Part shown: in pieces, positions 16,237 to 23,700 of the stretch
How the letters are laid out: every line of letters starts with the position of its first letter
How positions within the stretch are numbered: the first letter of the stretch is position 1
NCBI GenBank assembly: GCA_035517495.1
Contig: DATIYT010000082.1
Span: forward strand, 1-64,000
Direction of reading: 5' to 3'
Length of the DNA stretch: 64,000 nt
From: DASZHJ01 sp035517495
GTDB lineage: Bacteria > Pseudomonadota > Alphaproteobacteria > ATCC43930 > CGMCC-115725
Made by a program: the position numbers and the translations under genes
The notes under the pieces: model-generated
The model's database searches: none
Told to the model about the DNA's origin: nothing
Seen by the model: only the letters and a program-made list of their open reading frames with translations

Positions 16237-17385
16237 ATGCGCCCCAAACTCTTGTTCGTCTATGCCGACGATCGTTTCTTCTGGTCGCACCGTCTTGCAC
16301 TCGCTCGCGCGGCGCTGCTGAGGGGTTACGAGGTCGTTATTGCGGCCGGGGTTTACCAATACGCGCGCGAGATCGAGGAGCTCGGCCTTCGCTTGATCCC
16401 ACTCAAGCTCCATCGGGGAACCAGTTCGCCGTTCAGCGAATGGGCGGCGGTCCGACAACTGAAGCGCATTTATTTGAGCGAACGGCCCGACCTCATTCAC
16501 CAGGTTGCAATCAAGGCCATGCTGTTCGGTTCGATTGCAGGCTTCGGCAGGGCTCCAGTTCCCGTGGTGAACGAGGTCACTGGACTGGGCTATCTCGCAA
16601 CTGCCTCATCGGTGAGGGCCGCGCTGCTTCGGTTCGTCATCTGGCGCGCCTTCCGTCTCTTCCTCAACCGGAGGCATCAAGTGGTTTTGGTGGAGAACGG
16701 CGAGGACAAGCAGACAGTCGTGAACGAACTTAAAGTGCCCGAGCACAACGTAATGTTCACGCGCGGGCCGGGGGTCAATGTCAAAGTCTTTAGGCCAACG
16801 CCCGAATCATCGGTGTTTCCGATCGTCCTTTTGGCCTCCCGCATGCTGTGGATCAAGGGTGTGCGGGAGTTTGTTGGCGCCGCACAGATGTTGAGGAAGA
16901 AGGGCGTGCCTGCGCGCTTCGTGCTGGCCGGAGACAGCGACTCCAACAATCCCTCCTGCGTTCCCCGCGCTCAGCTCGTGGAGTGGCAGGCGTCGGGGGC
17001 GGCGGAATGGTGGGGGCATCAACAGGACATGCCCGGGCTGTTCCGGCAGGCAAACCTAGTCTGTTTGCCGTCACATGGCGGCGAGGGGGTTCCGAAGGTG
17101 CTGATGGAAGCGGCCGCGAGCGGCCGAGCGATCGTGACGACCGCTGTCCCGGGCTGCCGAGACATCGTTCGCGATGGGATCAACGGGCTGGTGGTGCAAC
17201 CGAAGGATCCGACCGCCCTTGCCCAAGCCATAGAGACGCTTCTCAATGACGCGTCACTTCGATCGGAAATGGGCAAGCGTGGGCGCGACATCGCGGTCAG
17301 GGAGTATTCCCAAGAGGCGGCGGTGCGCGAGACCCTGGATTTGTACGAGAGACTGTTGCGCCCCCGTCCTAACGACGCTGCCTGA
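16237..17385 (+). CDS. Glycosyltransferase family 4 (PglA/WbpX-like layout)
   Basis: 382 residues from ATG 16237 (MRPKLLFVYADDRFFWSHRL). The FFWSHRL..ARAALLRGYEV start and the EVTGLGYLA motif (~115) are typical of GT4 enzymes that add the first or second sugar to undecaprenyl-diphosphate-linked saccharides. The C-terminal site is HGGEGVPKVLMEAAASGRAI. It stands 5 kb from the glycan operon on the other strand. It overlaps the convergent HxlR gene by 17 nt at the 3' end. Confidence 0.9.
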   Translation: MRPKLLFVYADDRFFWSHRLALARAALLRGYEVVIAAGVYQYAREIEELGLRLIPLKLHRGTSSPFSEWAAVRQLKRIYLSERPDLIHQVAIKAMLFGSIAGFGRAPVPVVNEVTGLGYLATASSVRAALLRFVIWRAFRLFLNRRHQVVLVENGEDKQTVVNELKVPEHNVMFTRGPGVNVKVFRPTPESSVFPIVLLASRMLWIKGVREFVGAAQMLRKKGVPARFVLAGDSDSNNPSCVPRAQLVEWQASGAAEWWGHQQDMPGLFRQANLVCLPSHGGEGVPKVLMEAAASGRAIVTTAVPGCRDIVRDGINGLVVQPKDPTALAQAIETLLNDASLRSEMGKRGRDIAVREYSQEAAVRETLDLYERLLRPRPNDAA

Positions 17386-17770
17386 GACCGGGGCGCTTCA
17401 TGCGACCGCGCGGCTTGCCGCGCTCGTGCTGCGCTGTTGCCAGCCGCTCACCCCAATGGCCGATCGCGCGTTGGACCTCGCCAAACCCGCGGCCCAGCTC
17501 GGTTAGGGCATAACTCACCCTGACCGGCGGGCCCGGCGCCACCCGGCGCTCGACGAGCCCGCGCGCCTCGAGCTCCTTGAGTCGCGCCGAAAGCATGCGA
17601 TCGCCCATAGTTTCGAGCCGCTCGCGCAGCTCGCCGAAACGGAGCGTTCCACCTTCTTCCAGCGTCGCCATCAGCAAGCCATTCCAGGGGCGGGCAAGGA
17701 CGTCCATCGCCGCCTGAAACATCGGGCAGAGGTGGCTGCAAAACCGTGATTTTTGCGGCAGCTCGCTCAT
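17369..17770 (-). CDS. HxlR-family transcriptional regulator
   Basis: 133 residues from ATG 17770; an upstream ATG at 17791 is equally possible and neither has a good Shine-Dalgarno. The winged helix is typical of HxlR: VLARPWNGLLMATLEEG, LRFGELRERLETMGDRMLSARLKELE in its middle, and a wing RVAPGPPVRVSYALTELG. N-terminal Cys residues (CSHLC) could sense thiol-reactive compounds, as in several HxlR regulators. It is divergent from a glutathione S-transferase gene, its likely target. The basic tail is Arg-rich. Confidence 0.88.
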   Translation of the reverse strand: MSELPQKSRFCSHLCPMFQAAMDVLARPWNGLLMATLEEGGTLRFGELRERLETMGDRMLSARLKELEARGLVERRVAPGPPVRVSYALTELGRGFGEVQRAIGHWGERLATAQHERGKPRGRMKRPGLRQRR

Positions 17771-17838
17771 CGACCGAATGAGTATGGGCATAGAGCCGAG
17801 CAATGGAAAGGCGCTCTTGCCGTAATTCCGAAACAGAT

Positions 17839-17858
17839 GTTACTATACTTTTGGAAGT
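17839..17858. promoter_or_regulatory. Candidate HxlR operator/promoter between hxlR and gst
   Basis: A conspicuously AT-rich island, GTTACTATACTTTTGGAAGT, in an otherwise GC-rich divergent gap. ACTATA-type half sites are common for HxlR regulators, and the site lies 33-52 nt upstream of the GST start. The second half is imperfect (AAGT..), so this is a candidate only. Confidence 0.3.
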
Positions 17859-17891
17859 TTAGGTTCATCAACCCCGAAGGGAGCTGCGCTC

Positions 17892-18500
17892 ATGAAGCTT
17901 TATTTCTTCCCCGGTGCCTGCTCGCTATCGCCGCATATCGCGCTGCGCGAGGCGGGCCTGCCGTTCGACCTCGAACAGGTTGACCTCAAGGCCAAGACAA
18001 CCAAGAGCGGCGCCGACTATCGCGCGGTCAACCCCAAGGGCTCGGTGCCCGCGCTCGGTCTCGACAATGGCGAGGTGCTCACCGAGGCGGCGGTGATCGT
18101 GCAGTACATCGCCGATCGCAAGCCCGAGGCCAAGCTGCTCCCGGCGGTCGGCACCATGGACCGGGTACGCGTCCAGGAATGGCTCAACTACGTCGCGACG
18201 GAAATTCACAAGGGCCTGGGTCCGCTCTTCAATCCGAATTTGCCGGCGGAGGCGAAGGCGATCATGAAAGAGAACCTTGCCGCACGCTTCGAGCTCCTCT
18301 CGAAGCATCTGGAGAAACGCAGCTTCCTTCACGGTGACGCCTTCACCGTGGCGGACGGGTATCTCTTTACCGTGCTCGGCTGGACCAAGTGGCTCGAGAT
18401 CGATCTCGGCAAATGGCCGGTGCTCGCCGCGTACCGCGAGCGGATCGAAAATCGCCCGGCCGTGCAGGCGGCGATGCGGGTCGAGGGGCTGCTGAAGTAA
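17892..18500 (+). CDS. Glutathione S-transferase (beta class, GstA-like)
   Basis: 202 residues, with GAAGGGAGC upstream of the ATG. The thioredoxin-like N-domain starts MKLYFFPGACSLSPHIALRE; Cys10 is the beta-class catalytic Cys. Next come NPKGSVPALGLD (cis-Pro) and the GSH-gamma-Glu loop EAAVIVQYIAD. The C-terminal helical domain holds FTVADGYLF. It conjugates or reduces electrophiles with glutathione. The divergent HxlR regulator suggests induction by electrophile or oxidative stress. Confidence 0.93.
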   Translation: MKLYFFPGACSLSPHIALREAGLPFDLEQVDLKAKTTKSGADYRAVNPKGSVPALGLDNGEVLTEAAVIVQYIADRKPEAKLLPAVGTMDRVRVQEWLNYVATEIHKGLGPLFNPNLPAEAKAIMKENLAARFELLSKHLEKRSFLHGDAFTVADGYLFTVLGWTKWLEIDLGKWPVLAAYRERIENRPAVQAAMRVEGLLK

Positions 18501-18506
18501 GAAGCC

Positions 18507-19574
18507 CTAGCGATGCGGCGAAAGGCGCGTCACATGACCCATCTTGCGGCCCGGGCGCGCCTTCTTCTTGCCGTAGAGATGGACCTTGGCGAGCGGCTCG
18601 TTGATCGCGTCTCGCCACCTCGCGACGTCGTCGCCGATCAGGTTCTTCATGACGGCGTCCGAGTGCCGCTCGGTCGAACCGAGCGGCAAGCCACAGATCG
18701 CGCGCACGAGTTGCTCGAATTGGCTGGTGACGCAGGCATCGAGGGTCCAGTGGCCGGAATTGTGCGGACGCGGCGCCAGTTCGTTGACCAACAATTGGCC
18801 GTCGGGCGTCACGAACATTTCCGCCGCCAACAGCCCTATCAGTTCGAGCTTCTCGGCGATATGGCGGGCAATCGCTTCGGCGCGCATGCCGACCTCCGGA
18901 ACGATGCGCGCCGGGGCAATGGTGGTATCGAGAATGTGGTGCACGTGCTGGTTTTCCACCGGCACGTAGGTTGCCCACGCGCCTGAGGCACTGCGCGCAA
19001 CGATCACCGAGATCTCGCAGGCGAAGTCGACAAAGCGTTCGAGAATACCGAGCGGACCGCCCATCTCGGCCCAGCTGGCCTCGACCGATCCATCGGAGGT
19101 GATCTTCACCTGACCCTTGCCGTCATATCCCCAACGCACCGACTTCAGCACCGCGGGCAGGCCGACATCCCGGAGCGCGCGGGCGAGCGCGGCGGGATTG
19201 CCGACTTCGCGATAGGCCGTCGTCGCGACATCGATCGAGCGGAGGAAATCTTTCTCGCGGAGCCGGTCTTGCGTGATCTTGAGAACGGAGGGATCGGGGC
19301 GCACCGGACGCAAACGCGCCAGAAACTCCGCGGTCTCCGCCGGAACGTTTTCGAACTCGAAAGTGATGACGTCGACGGCCGCGGCGAAGCCGGCGAGGGC
19401 CGCTTGATCGGCATAGGACGCGTCGGTCGATTGGGCGCAAACCTGCTTTGCGGGGTCTTCAGGATCGGGGCTGTAAATGTGGCACTTGTAGCCCAGCGTC
19501 GCCGCTGCCAGCGCCGTCATGCGTCCGAGTTGACCCCCGCCCAGAATGCCGATAGTCGACTGCGGAGGAATCAT
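18507..19574 (-). CDS. purK: 5-(carboxyamino)imidazole ribonucleotide synthase
   Basis: 355 residues of ATP-grasp fold: IGILGGGQLGRMTALAA at the N-terminus, VITFEFENVPAETAEFL (~75), a KSVRWGYDGKGQVKI ATP-grasp loop (~150), and LLVNELAPRPHNSGHWT (~270), a PurK hallmark. It makes N5-CAIR from AIR, bicarbonate and ATP in purine synthesis. It overlaps the upstream purE gene by 4 nt, so the two are coupled. Confidence 0.97.
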   Translation of the reverse strand: MIPPQSTIGILGGGQLGRMTALAAATLGYKCHIYSPDPEDPAKQVCAQSTDASYADQAALAGFAAAVDVITFEFENVPAETAEFLARLRPVRPDPSVLKITQDRLREKDFLRSIDVATTAYREVGNPAALARALRDVGLPAVLKSVRWGYDGKGQVKITSDGSVEASWAEMGGPLGILERFVDFACEISVIVARSASGAWATYVPVENQHVHHILDTTIAPARIVPEVGMRAEAIARHIAEKLELIGLLAAEMFVTPDGQLLVNELAPRPHNSGHWTLDACVTSQFEQLVRAICGLPLGSTERHSDAVMKNLIGDDVARWRDAINEPLAKVHLYGKKKARPGRKMGHVTRLSPHR

Positions 19575-20071
19575 CCGGCCTGCTCGCCCGGAACTTCCGC
19601 GACGCCCGCGGTCTGCTCTGCGCGGAAGCGGTCCAATGCGGCTGCTATCTTCGGATCGCCGAGCGCGATGATCGCGCCCGCGAGCAGGGCCGCGTTGATC
19701 GCCCCCGCCTTGCCGATCGCCAAGGTGCCGACCGGCACCCCGCCGGGCATCTGAACGATCGAGAGCAGGCTGTCGAGACCGCTAAGCGCCGCTGTTTCGA
19801 TCGGCACGCCCAGAACGGGGATCGCGGTCATGGCGGCCGCCATCCCCGGCAGGTGCGCCGCGCCCCCGGCGCCCGCGATAATCACCTTGAGCCCGCGCCC
19901 GCGCGCCTCTCGCGCATAGGCGTAGAGCCGCTCGGGCGTGCGATGCGCGGAGACGATTCGCGCCTCGTGCGGGATTCCGAGCTGTTTCAGAACCTCCGCG
20001 GCATGGCGGAGGGTTTGCCAATCTGACTGGCTTCCCATGATGATGCCAACCACCGGCCTGTCGCCCGCCAT
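19571..20071 (-). CDS. purE: N5-CAIR mutase, class I PurE
   Basis: 166 residues with VVGIIMGSQSDWQTLRHAAE, the catalytic SAHRTPERLY (active-site His), IIAGAGGAAHLPGMAAAMT, and QMPGGVPVGTLAIGKAGA. It converts N5-CAIR to CAIR, the step after PurK. First gene of the purEK operon; the start at 20071 has no strong Shine-Dalgarno. It is divergent from the GGDEF gene. Confidence 0.97.
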   Translation of the reverse strand: MAGDRPVVGIIMGSQSDWQTLRHAAEVLKQLGIPHEARIVSAHRTPERLYAYAREARGRGLKVIIAGAGGAAHLPGMAAAMTAIPVLGVPIETAALSGLDSLLSIVQMPGGVPVGTLAIGKAGAINAALLAGAIIALGDPKIAAALDRFRAEQTAGVAEVPGEQAG

Positions 20072-20255
20072 CGCCGCTAAGCCTCGGAGCTGCCTCGGGG
20101 AAAGCGCGCATTATTGTGGCTCGACGCCGCTAGAGCAAGCTATCAAGAGCCGGTTCTGTCTCTCTCATGTGGTGCGGGGACAGCAAGGGCTTAGCGAGAT
20201 ATTAATTATATCGTAGTGTGTTAACGGTTTGCGCCATTCGAGCGTCGGGCCCGAA

Positions 20256-21008
20256 ATGGAAATCAGGGACACCAAAGCCACCTCGAGTATCGGTTCGCTT
20301 CGCAAGGCAGGCGGGGTATCGGCGCCTTCGGGTGCCGAAACAGGCGTTGCAGCGGCACCAATGGACCCGGTGCAACTCTCGGGAGTGCCGGAGTCGGAGC
20401 TCACGCCGCGCATCCGCCAGGCGCTGATGTCGCTTCTGGCCGAGGTCGATCAGCTCCGGCACGAACTTGGCGACGCGCGCTCGCGGATCGAATTCCTGGA
20501 GCGACTCGCCGACGAGGATCCGTTGATTCCCATTGCCAACCGCCGCGCTTTTCTGCGCGAGGTCACGCGCATGATCGGTTTCTCGCAGCGCTACGGCGCG
20601 CCCGCCAGCATCGTTTACATCGACGTGAATAATCTGAAGGTGATCAACGACACTTACGGCCATGCCGCGGGCGACGCGGCGCTCATGCAGATATCGCGCA
20701 CCTTGGTCGAGAACGTGCGCAACACCGACGTGGTGGCGCGCCTGGGCGGCGACGAATTCGGCGTGCTGCTGGTGCAAGCCGATCATCCGGCAGCGGAAGC
20801 CAAGGCGACGATGCTGGCGGACGCCGTAAGCGAACGCCCCCTTGCTTGGCAGGGCCGCACAATTCCGCTCAAGGTCGCCTATGGCGTGCACACCTTTTTG
20901 GGCGACGGCAGCGCGGGCGACGCGCTCGAAGCAGCCGACCGCGCCATGTACGCGCACAAGCGCGAAGGCCGCGATGCCGATCCTGTCGAACCGGCGATCA
21001 CGCGATAA
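20256..21008 (+). CDS. Diguanylate cyclase (GGDEF)
   Basis: 250 residues from ATG 20256; an upstream TTG at 20229 is less likely. Residues 1-55 are low-complexity linker, ~55-90 a short coiled coil (SLLAEVDQLRHELGDARSRI), then a full GGDEF domain: DPLIPIANRRAF, IDVNNLKVINDTYGHAAGD, RLGGDEFGVLL. An RNTD sequence lies exactly five residues before GGDEF, so the inhibitory I-site (RxxD) is present. It makes cyclic di-GMP. No sensor or membrane domain is visible; input may come through the coiled coil. AT-rich DNA at 20195-20225 is a likely promoter. Confidence 0.92.
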   Translation: MEIRDTKATSSIGSLRKAGGVSAPSGAETGVAAAPMDPVQLSGVPESELTPRIRQALMSLLAEVDQLRHELGDARSRIEFLERLADEDPLIPIANRRAFLREVTRMIGFSQRYGAPASIVYIDVNNLKVINDTYGHAAGDAALMQISRTLVENVRNTDVVARLGGDEFGVLLVQADHPAAEAKATMLADAVSERPLAWQGRTIPLKVAYGVHTFLGDGSAGDALEAADRAMYAHKREGRDADPVEPAITR

Positions 21009-21201
21009 TGTCGGGAACGAGCTGACTTTCTAGCTTGATAATCAGATCCTTCAGCACGAGCTTGCGCTTCTTCAGGCGCTGAATTTGCAGTTGATTGAAG
21101 GGTGCCTTGTCGGCAATGCGCGCGATTGCCTCATCGAGGTCACGATGCTCGCTTCGCAGTGCTTCCAGCCGCGCTTTGATCGCTTCGACGTCCAGATCCA
21201 T
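20998..21201 (-). CDS. DUF465 (YdcH-like) small protein
   Basis: 67 residues from ATG 21201; the frame extends upstream without homology. A single long charged helix: DVEAIKARLEALRSEHRDLD, then FNQLQIQRLKKRKLVLKDLI. The EHRDLD..I.....N..QIQRLKKRKL.LKD pattern is the DUF465 signature. Function unknown. It overlaps the GGDEF 3' end by 11 nt and is divergent from a second DUF465 gene. Confidence 0.85.
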   Translation of the reverse strand: MDLDVEAIKARLEALRSEHRDLDEAIARIADKAPFNQLQIQRLKKRKLVLKDLIIKLESQLVPDIIA

Positions 21202-21397
21202 CGCGGGGCCGATTAACCAAATTGTACGCGCGCCGGCAATTATACCGAAACGGGGCGGCGGGCGCGAGTACGGGCGAGGGGCGACTCGCCCTTCCGGGGG
21301 CTGGAATCTTGCCGCGGCGAGTCGCATATCCCCCTTGATCCTCCGCCGCGACCGGAGGACCATACTCCAGTCCTCGTCTTGCAAAAGGAGGAACCGC

Positions 21398-21568
21398 ATG
21401 TCGCTGAACGACCGGATCGAAGCCCTTCGTGCTCGGCATCAGAGCCTGGAACAAGCCCTTCAAGAAGAGATCCACCGGCCGTTGCCGAACGAAGAAATGA
21501 TCCACGATATCAAGCGACAAAAGCTCAAGATTAAGGACGAAATCTACCATCTGGAGCATACTCACTAG
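21398..21568 (+). CDS. DUF465 (YdcH-like) small protein
   Basis: 56 residues, with a strong AAGGAGGAACCGC Shine-Dalgarno fixing the start. MSLNDRIEALRARHQSLEQA is followed by IKRQKLKIKDEIYHLE, the DUF465 helix pattern. Usually expressed as a small cytoplasmic coiled-coil protein; function unknown. It pairs head-to-head with the gene at 20998-21201, 196 nt apart. Confidence 0.88.
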   Translation: MSLNDRIEALRARHQSLEQALQEEIHRPLPNEEMIHDIKRQKLKIKDEIYHLEHTH

Positions 21569-21669
21569 CGTATTTCCGCAGTTAGGCGAGGGCCGGACCG
21601 ACCCTCGGCGATGACACGCCTGGGGAAGGCGTTCCGCGCCGATTGCCGGCCCGCCGCAATCCCAGCGGT

Positions 21670-21969
21670 TCAAAATCCCGCAACGACTTCGCGGACGTGC
21701 TCGACTTCCGGGGCAACCGCGAAGCAGTGCCCGACCAATTTGCGCCATTCCTGAAAATCGGCCGAGCCGCGGAAATCGACGGTGTGGTTCTCGAGCGTTT
21801 CCCATTTGACGAACAGGCGGTAGCGGTTCGGCGTCTCGATTGAACGCTGCAACGTCATCCCCTTGCAGCCTTTGGCGCGGCGGAAGACCGGTGCGGCCTT
21901 GGCGACGCCGGCCTCGAACTCCGATTCCATGCCCGGCTTGATGGCAATCTGTGCGATTTCGAGGATCAT
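21670..21969 (-). CDS. Antibiotic-biosynthesis-monooxygenase-like (ABM) small protein
   Basis: 99 residues from ATG 21969, overlapping the acyl-CoA synthetase stop by ATGA. MILEIAQIAIKPGMESEFEA, FRRAKGCKGMTLQRSIE, YRLFVKWETLENHTVDFRGS and F.EWRKLVG show the dimeric ferredoxin-like ABM fold. Members include heme-degrading and quinol monooxygenases, but many are of unknown role. Coupling to the synthetase suggests a shared metabolic task. Confidence 0.85.
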   Translation of the reverse strand: MILEIAQIAIKPGMESEFEAGVAKAAPVFRRAKGCKGMTLQRSIETPNRYRLFVKWETLENHTVDFRGSADFQEWRKLVGHCFAVAPEVEHVREVVAGF

Positions 21970-23624
21970 AGGGCTTCCTTGCGGGAGGGGGTTGGAGATG
22001 AGTTCAACTCTTTCGCGCGCTCGCGCAACACATGCTTTTGCACCTTGCCGGTGGAGGTCTTGGGCAAGGTAGCGAAGACCACCGTTCTGGGAATCTTGAA
22101 GCCAGCGAGGCGCTCGCGGCAGAAGGCGATGATTTCCGCGTCGCTCGCTTGCATGCGCGGCTTCAGGGTGACGAAAGCGCAGGGGGTCTCGCCCCATTTC
22201 TCGTCCGGCCGCGCCACCACCGCGGCCTCCAGCACGGCGGGGTGGCGATAGAGCACACTTTCCACCTCGATGGTCGAGATGTTCTCGCCGCCCGAGATGA
22301 TGATGTCCTTGGAGCGATCCTTGAGCTCGATATAGCCGTCCTCGTGCCACACGCCGAGATCGCCGCTGTGGAACCAGCCACCCTCGAAGGCTGCATCCGT
22401 GGCCCCGGGGTTCTTGAGGTAACCCTTCATCACGACGTTGCCGCGCATGAAGACCTCGCCCATGGTTTGGCCATCGCGCGGCACCGGTTGGAGATTCCGT
22501 GCGTCGGCGACCATCAGCTCTTCGAGCACGTGGTATGTGACGCCTTGCCGCGCCTTCAACGCCGCGCGCTCGGCGGGCGGCTTCGCGTCCCACTCGTCGT
22601 GCCACGCACAGACCACGGCGGGCCCGTAAACCTCGGTCAAGCCATAGACGTGGATCACACGGAAGCCCTGCTTCTCCATGCCTTCGAGCACGGCGGCGGG
22701 GGGCGCCGCACCGGCGGTCATCATGGCGACTTGGCGCGGAAGCGGGCGCCGCGCCTCGGCGGGCGCATTCAGCAACATTCCCATCACGATGGGCGCGCCG
22801 CAGAGATGCGTGACACCGAGGTCGGCGATCGCGTCGTAAATCGGTTTTGTCTCGACCCGCCGCAAGCAGACATGAGTTCCCGCGAGCGCCGTCACCGTCC
22901 AGGGAAAGCACCAGCCGTTGCAATGAAACATCGGCAAGGTCCAAAGGTAGATCGGGTGCTGCGGCATGCTCCAGACCAGGATGTTGCCGATCGCGTTCAG
23001 ATAGGCGCCGCGGTGGTGATAAACCACGCCCTTGGGATTGCCGGTCGTGCCGGAGGTGTAGTTGAGCGTGATCGCCTGCCATTCATCCTCGGGCCGTTCG
23101 CCGGGATCTTCAGGATCGCCTTCGGCCAGCAGCGTCTCGTAGTCGAGTGCGCCCAGGCGCTCGCCGCCCTGCGCGAGCGGATCGTCGATGTCGATCACCA
23201 GCGGCCGTCGCTCCACCAGTGCCAAGGCCCGACTGATAACGGGCGAGAATTCGCGGTCCGTGATCAGCACCTTCGCATCGCCGTGGGAGAGAGTGAAGGC
23301 GATGGTCTCGGCGTCGAGGCGAATGTTGAGCGCATTCAGCACTGCGCCCGCCATCGGCACGCCGAAATGCGCCTCGAAGGTCTCGGGAATGTTGGGTGCC
23401 ATAACCGCGACTGTGTCGCCGCGGCCGATGCCGCGCCGCTTGAGCGCGCTTGCCAGCCGCCGGCAGCGCCGTTGAGTCTCCGCCCAGGTGTAGCGCCGCG
23501 CGCCATGGATCACGGCAGTGCGGTTGGGAAATACCGCCGCGCTGCGGTCCAGGAACGTCAGCGGACTCAGCGGCACATAGTTTGCGGCGTTGCGGTCAAG
23601 ATCGATCTCGTAAGGGTTGGTCAT
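21966..23624 (-). CDS. AMP-forming acyl-CoA synthetase
   Basis: 552 residues. P-loop LNYTSGTTGNPKGVVYHHRG (~185), YGLTEVYGP (~325), WFHSGDLGVWHEDGYIELKD (~410), a DRSKDIIISGGENIS hinge and a C-terminal catalytic Lys (LPKTSTGKVQKH). It activates a carboxylic acid to its CoA thioester. The layout is close to medium-chain and methylmercaptopropionate (DmdB-type) synthetases; the exact acid is unknown. Divergent from prpE with 76 nt between starts, so both may share control. Confidence 0.92.
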   Translation of the reverse strand: MTNPYEIDLDRNAANYVPLSPLTFLDRSAAVFPNRTAVIHGARRYTWAETQRRCRRLASALKRRGIGRGDTVAVMAPNIPETFEAHFGVPMAGAVLNALNIRLDAETIAFTLSHGDAKVLITDREFSPVISRALALVERRPLVIDIDDPLAQGGERLGALDYETLLAEGDPEDPGERPEDEWQAITLNYTSGTTGNPKGVVYHHRGAYLNAIGNILVWSMPQHPIYLWTLPMFHCNGWCFPWTVTALAGTHVCLRRVETKPIYDAIADLGVTHLCGAPIVMGMLLNAPAEARRPLPRQVAMMTAGAAPPAAVLEGMEKQGFRVIHVYGLTEVYGPAVVCAWHDEWDAKPPAERAALKARQGVTYHVLEELMVADARNLQPVPRDGQTMGEVFMRGNVVMKGYLKNPGATDAAFEGGWFHSGDLGVWHEDGYIELKDRSKDIIISGGENISTIEVESVLYRHPAVLEAAVVARPDEKWGETPCAFVTLKPRMQASDAEIIAFCRERLAGFKIPRTVVFATLPKTSTGKVQKHVLRERAKELNSSPTPSRKEAL

Positions 23625-23700
23625 CGGCGTGGTCCTGCTTCACAGCGGCGACGCTTTGTCCCAGACTGACCAAGTGGACAGCCAGCATATGGTTTGAAAC

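Noticed and set aside
22032..23669. 545-codon plus-strand frame opposite the acyl-CoA synthetase
   Set aside because: Low-complexity His/Arg/Gly antisense shadow of a gene with complete AMP-binding motifs on the minus strand.
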